A stretch of 64,000 nt of DNA. It comes from Altericroceibacterium indicum (GTDB lineage: Bacteria; Pseudomonadota; Alphaproteobacteria; Sphingomonadales; Sphingomonadaceae). A model generated the notes under the pieces. It saw only the letters and a program-made list of their open reading frames with translations. It was not told the origin of the DNA and made no database searches. The position numbers and the translations under genes were made by a program. The DNA is taken from assembly GCF_009828105.1 (NCBI RefSeq), contig NZ_WTYQ01000005.1, positions 168,613 to 232,612 on the forward strand. The letters are read 5' to 3'. Positions 58,039 through 64,000 of the stretch are shown piece after piece (position 1 is the stretch's first letter; each line of letters opens with the position of its first letter).

Positions 58039-59139
58039 GTGCCTCAGAAACTTCCTTTGCGTGCCGATCATGTCGGTTCTTTTTTGCGCCCCAAGAAGCT
58101 GGTGGAAGCGCGCGATGCCCGGATGGACCCTGCCGAGCTGCGCGAAATCGAGAATCAGTCCATTGCCGAGCTGGTCAAATGGCAGGAAAGCCTTGGCCTG
58201 AAAGCCATTACGGATGGTGAATTCCGCCGCTTCTTCTTTCACACCGATTTTCTGTTGCAGCTTGATGGCGTGGTGGAAGAAGGTGGCATGGAAGTGGCCT
58301 TCAAGAACGATACCGGCAAGGATGTGCGCTTTGCCCCGCCGCGGATGGTGGTGAATGGCAAGGTCAAGCACAGCCACCCGATCCAGAAAAGTGATTACGA
58401 ATTTCTGAGCGGTCTCACCAATGAGACGGCAAAAGTTACTATCCCGTCGCCCACCATGCTGCATTTCCGAGCCGGGCGGGATGGGATTCCGGCAGACGTC
58501 TATCCGGAAATGGAAGAATTCTATGCCGATGTGGCCGCAGCCTATCGTGCAGAAGTGGCCAGCCTTGCTGATGCGGGCTGCCGTTATCTCCAGTTCGATG
58601 ACACGAACCTGGCCTATCTATGCGATGACAAGCAGCGTGAAAATGCGCGCGCACGCGGCATGGACCCGAATGATATCCCGCGCGATTATGCAAAGCTCAT
58701 CAATGAAAGCTTCCGCGATGCGCCGGCTGACATGCTGAAAGCCATTCATCTGTGCCGGGGCAACTTCCGCTCATCCTATGCGGCTGAAGGCGGCTATGAG
58801 CCGGTCGCTGAAATCATGTTCAACGAACTCGATATCGATGCTTTCTTCCTTGAATATGATGATCCGCGTTCCGGTGACTTTGCACCTTTGCGCTTCCTGC
58901 CCAAGGGCAAGACCGTGGTTCTGGGCCTCGTCACGACCAAGCTGGGTGAGTTGGAATCCAAGGACGATATCAAGCGCCGGATCGATGAAGCGGCTAAATT
59001 CGCGCCGCTCGATCAATTGGCGCTGAGCCCGCAATGCGGCTTTTCCTCCACTGTCCATGGCAATGATATTTCCGTGGAGCAGCAGGCTGACAAGATCCGT
59101 CTGGTGGTCGAAGTGGCCGAAGAAGTCTGGGGTAGCTGA
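58039..59139 (+). CDS. MetE-core methyltransferase (cobalamin-independent methionine synthase C-terminal-like)
   Basis: A 366-aa protein equal to the catalytic half of MetE, without the N-terminal half. The zinc/thiol site is complete: His237-x-Cys239 (AIHLCRGNF), Glu272 (FFLEYDD) and Cys333 (SPQCGFSS), with DDTN near 187 for homocysteine. So it should move a methyl group to a thiol such as homocysteine. The start is GTG 58039, nine bases after AAGGAG. Facing a tetrahydrofolate-dependent O-demethylase in the same island, it could recycle 5-methyl-THF to THF; that is inference, and glutathione or another thiol could be the acceptor. Confidence 0.85.
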   Translation: MPQKLPLRADHVGSFLRPKKLVEARDARMDPAELREIENQSIAELVKWQESLGLKAITDGEFRRFFFHTDFLLQLDGVVEEGGMEVAFKNDTGKDVRFAPPRMVVNGKVKHSHPIQKSDYEFLSGLTNETAKVTIPSPTMLHFRAGRDGIPADVYPEMEEFYADVAAAYRAEVASLADAGCRYLQFDDTNLAYLCDDKQRENARARGMDPNDIPRDYAKLINESFRDAPADMLKAIHLCRGNFRSSYAAEGGYEPVAEIMFNELDIDAFFLEYDDPRSGDFAPLRFLPKGKTVVLGLVTTKLGELESKDDIKRRIDEAAKFAPLDQLALSPQCGFSSTVHGNDISVEQQADKIRLVVEVAEEVWGS

Positions 59140-59164
59140 TCGTTTAACCCGTTTTGCACAAACA

Positions 59165-59194
59165 AAAAGGGCGGCCCGCAAGAGCCGCCCTTTT
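59165..59194. terminator. Bidirectional terminator between the MetE-like gene and the TonB receptor
   Basis: GGGCGGC (59169-59175) pairs with GCCGCCC (59184-59190); AAAAA precedes and TTTT follows, so it works for both convergent genes. Confidence 0.92.
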
Positions 59195-59213
59195 CATTGT
59201 TCTGACGTTAAAC

Positions 59214-61577
59214 TCAGAAATCCTTGCGGATTGATACGCGCCATTCACGTGGACGGCCGACCATGGTGTAAGCCGTGCTTGTGAAACCGTAGAGGGCATC
59301 AAAGCGTGATGGGTTGTAATATTTGTCGAACATATTCGTCACTTCCAGAGCAAATGACAAATCTTCATCTTCATTGCGATAGGTCAGGCGAGCATTCGCC
59401 AGCGTATAGGCTTTGATATATTGGTAAGCATCGCTGACAACATCCAATGCGTGGCCCTGGAATTCCCGCCCGCGGTGGGCAATATCCAGACGTGGAGTGA
59501 TCGAACCGGAGCTACCGAGATCGATTTTGTACTGCATACCAGCACTGAACTGAACTTCAGGCGATGCGATCGGATCACCAAATTGAACACTATTTCCGAC
59601 GGCAGGCGAGATGGAGGTGTATTTCGATCCGAGCAGACTGACCGAACCGTCAATCATCCAGCCATCAATCGGCTCAGCCGTTAGCTCGCCTTCGAAGCCC
59701 CAGATTTCGCCGTCACCCGCATTGGCAACAACAGCGCAAGGGTTGCCGCCATATGCTGAGCAATCCGACAGCGGAAGCTGAATGTCCTTATACTTGTTGT
59801 AGAAGCCGGCCAGGTTCACCTGGAAGCGACGGTCAAGGAAGTTGGTTTTCAGGCCTGCTTCATAAGATGTCACTGTTTCCGGACCAAAATCGCCCTTTGT
59901 GGCATGTTCCGGCAGGAATGGTCGTGCGGTCACGCCGCCGCCTTTGAAGCCGGTGGAGACAGTGACATAGGCCAGCACAGCAGGTGAAAAACGGTAATCT
60001 GCCGAAATGCGCCAGTCTACACGGTCGCCATTATAAACCGACTGAAGACCGTCCAGCTTGTCCAGGCCCAATATGGTTGCACCTACGCCCAAATCCTTGC
60101 CATATGCAAAGTTACGGCGGACGAAGGTGTAATCCTTGTGCTCCTTGGTATAGCGCAAGCCACCGGTCAAGGTCAGCGCGTCAGTGGGCCTGAGGATCAA
60201 AGTACCAAATGCAGCTTTGGAATCTGCATTGATAGGATCGTTGCCGATGAACTGTACGGGAACGCCGGGGATAATGTAGCGGATATCCTGCTGGGTGAAA
60301 TAGGTGCTGCGTTGATCGGAATAGAATCCGCCAACCGTCAAATCGGCCCAATCTGTCAGAGAGGCGTTGAGGCGCAGTTCCTGACTGAAGAACCAGAAGT
60401 CCAGATCATTGATACCACCAGCGGCGATGGCGGGATCGGGAGTGAAATCATCATCCGTGCCCCATTTATTGTTATATTCGCGATAGGCCGTGATGGAGGT
60501 CAGCTGCAGACTGTCGTTCAAGCGGATATCAGCGTGGCCCGAAACGCCCCAACCACTGAACTTGTTGCGGTTGCTGGTGTAATAAGCACCGGATTCACCC
60601 CCGGCTGGCAAGAACCAGCTAGCATAGGTGCAATACCGACCACAGTCGAAATTGGCGGGGCCGAGCAATTGCACTTCACCAGCGCTGGTGCGATCGGAAT
60701 TCTGATAATCTGCGATGACCATCAGGTCGATATCAGCGGTCGGCTCCCACCGGACCGCGCCACGAAGGCCGGAGTAGTTCTGGCCGCCGAGCTTATCTTT
60801 CACACAGGTTGAGCCGGTGCCGTCGCTCCCGATGGTGGGGGCAATGCCTTCAGGATTGTTGGGATTGGCACAGCCATAATCCACCTGATCGACATAACCG
60901 TCCTGTTCCTTGTGGACGCCGGAAATGCGAGCATAGAGGTTGGACGTGATGGCGAAGTTCAGGCCAGCGCGCAATTCAAGACGATCCCGCGTGCCGTAGC
61001 TCGCTTCTGCGAAGGCAGAGTTTTCTGCATCAGGCTTTTTCGAGAACAGTTTAATTGCACCGCCAATGGAGTTTCGGCCGGTCAAAGTCCCCTGTGGGCC
61101 GCGAAGGATTTCCACGCGTTCCAGATCGAGCAAATCGAAATTTGCGCCTGTCAGTGTCGGGTAATAGACATCGTCAATATACATGCCGACGCCCGGTTCA
61201 TAGGCGGGGTTGAAATCGAACTGGCCGATACCGCGAATGGAGGCACCCATGGAGGCACCATAGGCACCGCCTTGTTCGCGCAGAGTGACGCTCGGCGCTT
61301 GCTGGGCAACAGCCTGAATATCGTCCTGGCTGCGAGCTTCCAGCAAGGCGGAATCTACTGCAGTGATGGCGATTGGTGTATCCTGCAGTTTTTGCTCACG
61401 AAACTGGGCAGTAACCACGATTTCACCGGGGCGGTATGCGCCGTCATCGGGTTGAGCCGTGCTGGTGCTACTGCTTTGACCAGCATCCTGGGCGAATGCT
61501 GGGGCTGCTGTCAGCGCGAATGCGGAAGCGCCCAGAAGCAGGGCACGATTCAGGATACCTTTGTGGCATGAAATCAT
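59214..61577 (-). CDS. TonB-dependent outer-membrane receptor
   Basis: A 787-aa outer-membrane active transporter. A signal peptide (ALTAAPAFAQDAG) is followed by a TonB box (EIVVTAQFRE, about residue 52), the plug domain (QQAPSVTLREQGG, SIRGIG, VEILRGPQGTLTGRNSIGGAI) and a 22-stranded barrel ending in Phe (VSIRKDF), the usual assembly signal. It resembles the many receptors sphingomonads use for aromatic, terpene or sugar substrates; the ligand is not known. Being in the catabolic island, uptake of the island's substrate is the natural guess. A hairpin lies in its leader. Confidence 0.94.
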   Translation of the reverse strand: MISCHKGILNRALLLGASAFALTAAPAFAQDAGQSSSTSTAQPDDGAYRPGEIVVTAQFREQKLQDTPIAITAVDSALLEARSQDDIQAVAQQAPSVTLREQGGAYGASMGASIRGIGQFDFNPAYEPGVGMYIDDVYYPTLTGANFDLLDLERVEILRGPQGTLTGRNSIGGAIKLFSKKPDAENSAFAEASYGTRDRLELRAGLNFAITSNLYARISGVHKEQDGYVDQVDYGCANPNNPEGIAPTIGSDGTGSTCVKDKLGGQNYSGLRGAVRWEPTADIDLMVIADYQNSDRTSAGEVQLLGPANFDCGRYCTYASWFLPAGGESGAYYTSNRNKFSGWGVSGHADIRLNDSLQLTSITAYREYNNKWGTDDDFTPDPAIAAGGINDLDFWFFSQELRLNASLTDWADLTVGGFYSDQRSTYFTQQDIRYIIPGVPVQFIGNDPINADSKAAFGTLILRPTDALTLTGGLRYTKEHKDYTFVRRNFAYGKDLGVGATILGLDKLDGLQSVYNGDRVDWRISADYRFSPAVLAYVTVSTGFKGGGVTARPFLPEHATKGDFGPETVTSYEAGLKTNFLDRRFQVNLAGFYNKYKDIQLPLSDCSAYGGNPCAVVANAGDGEIWGFEGELTAEPIDGWMIDGSVSLLGSKYTSISPAVGNSVQFGDPIASPEVQFSAGMQYKIDLGSSGSITPRLDIAHRGREFQGHALDVVSDAYQYIKAYTLANARLTYRNEDEDLSFALEVTNMFDKYYNPSRFDALYGFTSTAYTMVGRPREWRVSIRKDF

Positions 61578-61593
61578 CGAACATCCTCTCTCT

Positions 61594-61622
61594 CAATTCC
61601 GGATCTTAAGTCCGGATAATTG
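61594..61622 (-). promoter_or_regulatory. Hairpin in the leader of the TonB receptor gene
   Basis: CAATTCCGGA (61594-61603) and TCCGGATAATTG (61611-61622) pair around TCTTAAG, with one bulged base. On the minus strand it ends just before the GAGAGAGAGG ribosome site, so it could gate translation or bind a regulator. The motif shared by the other island promoters is not seen in this 246-base gap (61578-61823), which otherwise shows nothing clear. Confidence 0.6.
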
Positions 61623-61823
61623 GGTTGTATCCTAGCCATGAATTTCAGACATTCGCAACTAGGAAAAGTGCTTTAACCCATGCGAATCGGCCTGTGTTGT
61701 AAAAAAATCACAAGTTTTCTTACGGGTCACATTGTCTTGCGATGGACAAGATCAAACAAATTGGAAGTGTAAGGCAATAATGGCACGCCTTTCACCCAAA
61801 GGCGTGCATTTTAGGCGCGCCGT

Positions 61824-62309
61824 TCAAAACATGCCGTTATCGTTCATGGATTTTTCGGGCATTTGCTGAACGACATCCCAATGTTCGACGATCTTGCAAT
61901 TTTCGACCCGAAAAATGTCCACCACAGCAGACGGCGGTGCATCAGGCGCGAAACGTGCTTCATTATGCACTACCACCAAACCATCGGACGCAATCACCCG
62001 ATGAACCGTATATTCAATGCCCGGATTGGCGTCGAAGAAGGGCTGCAGAAAATCTATCGCTGCTTGCCGTCCGCTGGCTGCACCGGGATTGTGCTGGATA
62101 TAGTCTGGCGCAACCCAGCGCATGAAAGCGGTGCGAGCATCTTTCTGCTCATAGAAGAGCGGAATGAAATTCTCGACCACCTGACGCGCTGAAAGTGTGC
62201 AATGGCGTGAAGGTGCTTCACCGTCTTCCGCCGCATGGGCAGAGGCCATGGGAGCGATCGCACATGCTATCGCTCCGATGAGCAAGCTGAGAGACAACCG
62301 GCCCGTCAT
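61824..62309 (-). CDS. Exported SnoaL/NTF2-like protein
   Basis: A 161-aa protein with a signal peptide (MTGRLSLSLLIGAIACAIA...ASAHA) and one SnoaL-like cone domain: VVENFIPLFYEQKDARTAFMRWVAPDYIQHNPG, FLQPFFDANPGIEYTVHRVIA and VDIFRVENCKIVEHWDVVQ (each split by the fold). This type ('SnoaL-like aldol condensation-catalysing enzyme') binds small cyclic molecules. Its ATG overlaps the stop of the upstream SnoaL gene (ATGA), which fixes the start and couples the two. A longer frame to 62387 would lose the signal peptide. Confidence 0.85.
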   Translation of the reverse strand: MTGRLSLSLLIGAIACAIAPMASAHAAEDGEAPSRHCTLSARQVVENFIPLFYEQKDARTAFMRWVAPDYIQHNPGAASGRQAAIDFLQPFFDANPGIEYTVHRVIASDGLVVVHNEARFAPDAPPSAVVDIFRVENCKIVEHWDVVQQMPEKSMNDNGMF

Positions 62310-63004
62310 GCCTTCTCCTTGCCCGATAGCACTGCGCCAAATTTTGGATGGGCAAAATGCATCGGGACATCCTGACGGTATGGCCATGTCTGGCGATGCT
62401 GATCGGCGGGCAGCAAGCGGTCCGGCCCAAGGGGATCTTCGGGGAAGGTTTTGTCAGCCGGCTGAAGGTGGGCGGTGGTATGTGCCCAGCCGTTTTCATA
62501 ATCGCCCTGCCATTGCATCATATAGTCGAGGCGCTTGATCTTCCACACCCCGTTTTCCCGGACATAGTCGTTCTCGTAGATGCCCGCTTCCATGAATTGC
62601 TGGGGCATGAATTCTTCTTTAGTGTCCTGAAAATCATCATGCCAACCACCGAACAGCATACCGCGGAAACGGCCCTTTGCGGTTTGCCGATCAGGGGCAA
62701 CCGTGATGATATCCTGCATCTGGAAATGATCGAGCAACATGCCGTGAACCGGTCCGGGCTTGCCGCCAGTAAAGCGTCCGGCGATCCAATCGCCATAAAG
62801 CCGCTTTACGCCTGCATGTCCGACATATTCACCGGACAGGAAAACAACCACACCATCTTCGCAGAATAGCTCAGCCACGTCATCCGGGCGGTTGAAGTCA
62901 ATGTAGTAGCCATAGGCCCAATGCAGGCGGCGAATTGCGTTGATGTCTTCCAACTCACCCACACGGTGCTCCAGCTTTGCCAGCCGGCCTTCCATGTCGT
63001 TCAT
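62306..63004 (-). CDS. SnoaL/NTF2-like protein, possibly LdpA-related
   Basis: A 232-aa cytoplasmic protein. An N-terminal coiled-coil-like helix (LAKLEHRVGELEDINAIRRL) leads into an NTF2-like domain (WAYGYYIDFNRPDDVAELF, VVVFLSGEYVGHAGVKRLY, LLDHFQMQDIITV, YENDYVRENGVWKIKRLDY) and a long C-terminal tail (HLQPADKTFPEDPLGPDRLL). This combination recalls LdpA, a SnoaL-type gamma-formaldehyde lyase of lignin diarylpropanes in Novosphingobium; the link is from memory and needs alignment. Other SnoaL_4 enzymes are possible. It is first in the two-gene operon, with operator copy C 22 bases upstream. Confidence 0.8.
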   Translation of the reverse strand: MNDMEGRLAKLEHRVGELEDINAIRRLHWAYGYYIDFNRPDDVAELFCEDGVVVFLSGEYVGHAGVKRLYGDWIAGRFTGGKPGPVHGMLLDHFQMQDIITVAPDRQTAKGRFRGMLFGGWHDDFQDTKEEFMPQQFMEAGIYENDYVRENGVWKIKRLDYMMQWQGDYENGWAHTTAHLQPADKTFPEDPLGPDRLLPADQHRQTWPYRQDVPMHFAHPKFGAVLSGKEKA

Positions 63005-63025
63005 CTCGACTCTCCCATTTTTTTA

Positions 63026-63046
63026 TTTGTATGTATCACTAACAAA
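63026..63046. promoter_or_regulatory. Repeated palindromic motif, copy C (SnoaL/SDR spacer)
   Basis: On the plus strand TTTGTATGTA-TCA-CTAACAAA; on the minus strand it reads TTTGTTAG-TGA-TACATAC-AAA, matching copies A and B. It lies 22 bases before the SnoaL start and 33 bases before the divergent SDR start. Confidence 0.75.
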
Positions 63047-63078
63047 TATAGATCGTTTGGCGAGAGGAAAAATTGGAC

Positions 63079-63150
63079 ATGAGCAATGATAATCGACCAT
63101 GGGAAGGGCGCGTCGCTTTTATAACGGGGGCTGTAACCGGCATTGGACTA
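63079..63150 (+). pseudogene. SDR gene interrupted by the IS element (5' fragment)
   Basis: ATG 63079, 18 bases after a GAGAGGA ribosome site, opens MSNDNRPWEGRVAFITGAVTGIGL: the start of a short-chain dehydrogenase, with the cofactor motif TGAVTGIG complete. The frame then runs into the IS at 63151. Removing the IS and one TA copy restores GGA-CTA-G, i.e. TGIGL followed by an Ala or Gly codon as expected for SDRs. The remainder should continue beyond the right edge of the window. The gene was part of the island, divergent from the SnoaL operon across operator copy C. Confidence 0.85.
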
Positions 63151-63600
63151 GGCGGCGTGGACAAATTTGAGCCAGTATCTGGCGGTGGCGATGTGGACCA
63201 TGGATAGGAAGCTGTCCACGAGTTGATCATAGCGTGTCGCGATGGCGCGGTTGATCTTGAGGCGTCCGAAGAAGCGCTCGATCTGGTTGCGCTGCTTGTA
63301 GAGTTTCCTGTCGTGCTCGATCGGCACACGGCGGTTTGATCGTCCGGGAATGACGGCCTCGATACCGCGTTCGGCAAGATCGGCGCGAATGGCGTCGGCA
63401 TCGTATCCCTTATCAGCCAGTAGCGCCTTGGGTGTTTGGTCTGCCATAGCGATCAGGGCGTCATAGGCCTTGCAATCAGCGGCTTCGCCGACTGTCAGGT
63501 GGAGGGCGAGCGGTCGCCCTCGTCCATCAGCCAGACAGTGAAGTTTACTGGTGAACCCGCCCCGCGAGCGGCCAAGAGCTCTTCGACGAGTCCCCCTTTT
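63148..63600 (-). CDS. IS5-family transposase, second frame (catalytic C-terminal part)
   Basis: The continuation reached by -1 frameshift near 63592-63600. It carries SRGGFTSKLHCLADGRGRPL, the second catalytic Asp in ALLADKGYDADAIR and the catalytic Glu in RNQIERFFGRLK, completing the DDE triad. The stop TAG is at 63148-63150, formed by the duplicated TA target plus the preceding C, so it lies outside the element itself. The open frame extends upstream to 63720, but that part is the shadow of the first frame. Confidence 0.9.
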   Translation of the reverse strand, partial: KRGTRRRALGRSRGGFTSKLHCLADGRGRPLALHLTVGEAADCKAYDALIAMADQTPKALLADKGYDADAIRADLAERGIEAVIPGRSNRRVPIEHDRKLYKQRNQIERFFGRLKINRAIATRYDQLVDSFLSMVHIATARYWLKFVHAA

Positions 63601-63997
63601 CCGCCCGCCGCCGAAACATGGGCGCGAACCGTAGTGCTGTCGATGCTGTAGTGGCCGCTGTCCGCCATGATCTCGGCCAGTGTAACCGACACGGCCTCCC
63701 AAACCCCGGCATCGCTCCATCGCCTGAACCGCCGATAGATCGTGTTCCAGTTGCCGTATTTTGGCGGAACGTCGCGCCAGGGTGTGCCGCAGCGAAGTCG
63801 CCAGAGAATGCCGTTGATGATCGCACGGTTCTCTTCAGGACGTCGTCCGCGCCCACGGTTCGACGCATCAATCGGAAGCAACCCCTTCAAAACACGCCAT
63901 TCTGCTTCGGTAAGATCACCCCGACTCAAGCCCGCCTCCAAAAGGCAGCCTTGAATCAACCCGCCATCGCAACGTCAACCAATTTGTCCACGCCGCC
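63151..63997 (-). mobile_element. Complete IS5-family (IS427-group) insertion sequence
   Basis: An 847-bp element with inverted ends: GGCGGCGTGGACAAATT at the left (63151-63167) and its complement AATTTGTCCACGCCGCC at the right (63981-63997), perfect over 17 bp. It is flanked by TA duplications (63149-63150 and 63998-63999) within CTAG. Two overlapping minus-strand frames encode one DDE transposase by frameshift. Length, TA target and two-frame layout fit the IS427 group. Both ends look intact, so it may be recently inserted and active. Confidence 0.93.
63495..63959 (-). CDS. IS5-family transposase, first frame (N-terminal part)
   Basis: A 154-aa frame with the IS427-type N-terminal domain (LTEAEWRVLKGLLPIDASNRGRGRRPEENRAIINGILWRLRCGTPWRDVP, in family pieces) and the first catalytic Asp in HYSIDSTTVRAH. 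After the run AAAAGGGGG at 63592-63600 the frame is no longer transposase-like and ends after about 30 residues. A -1 slip there enters the second frame. Confidence 0.92.
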   Translation of the reverse strand: MIQGCLLEAGLSRGDLTEAEWRVLKGLLPIDASNRGRGRRPEENRAIINGILWRLRCGTPWRDVPPKYGNWNTIYRRFRRWSDAGVWEAVSVTLAEIMADSGHYSIDSTTVRAHVSAAGGKGGLVEELLAARGAGSPVNFTVWLMDEGDRSPST

Positions 63998-64000
63998 TAG

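Overview
The window is a chromosomal segment of an alphaproteobacterium, most likely of the order Sphingomonadales. The basis is gene content and protein similarity as I recall it: the prfA-prmC-DUF4167 order, a CDC48-type AAA ATPase next to succinyl-CoA transferase genes, LigM-type and beta-etherase-type proteins, a TonB-dependent receptor, and small alphaproteobacterial families (UPF0335, DUF1244). No similarity search was run. I see no tRNA, rRNA, CRISPR array or prophage.

The first ~49 kb is mainly core genome. It begins with the end of a probable hisS, then prfA-prmC, a structured RNA leader in front of a DUF4167 protein, lnt and metK (+). Next come scoA-scoB (-), an AT-rich gap with a probable small RNA, a double-AAA ATPase, an acyltransferase converging on an MscS channel, polA, a small Ala-rich lipoprotein, a GST, a class A beta-lactamase-like protein, a host-attachment-family protein, a membrane GGDEF protein, CIRCE-controlled groES-groEL, a MATE pump, a lipoprotein cytochrome c and metY behind a possible structured leader.

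The ribosome/RNA polymerase region has an unusual layout. rplJ-rplL are on the minus strand. rpoB-rpoC are 1.7 kb away on the plus strand behind their own strong promoter. Between them lies an operon for a 45-aa membrane peptide, a DUF2975 protein and an XRE regulator. After rpoC come gltX, a YcxB-like protein, lysC, ubiG, a yebC-ruvC operon, several small conserved genes, pyk, katA and a nitronate monooxygenase-like gene.

From about 49.7 kb to the right edge is a catabolic island. It holds a LigM/DesA-type tetrahydrofolate-dependent O-demethylase, a VOC protein, a TauD/TfdA dioxygenase, an MDR oxidoreductase, three GSTs (at least one LigF-like), an SDR, an amidohydrolase, a MetE-core methyltransferase with an intact zinc site, a TonB-dependent receptor and two SnoaL/NTF2-like proteins. 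One of the latter may be related to the lignin-dimer enzyme LdpA. This looks like uptake and breakdown of methoxylated, ether-linked (lignin-like) aromatics, with the methyl group passed to tetrahydrofolate and perhaps on to homocysteine. The same palindromic motif, TTTGTWAG-NNN-TACATAC, occurs in three separate divergent promoter regions of the island, so most of it may be one regulon. At the right edge a complete 847-bp IS5-family (IS427-group) element interrupts an SDR gene of the cluster.
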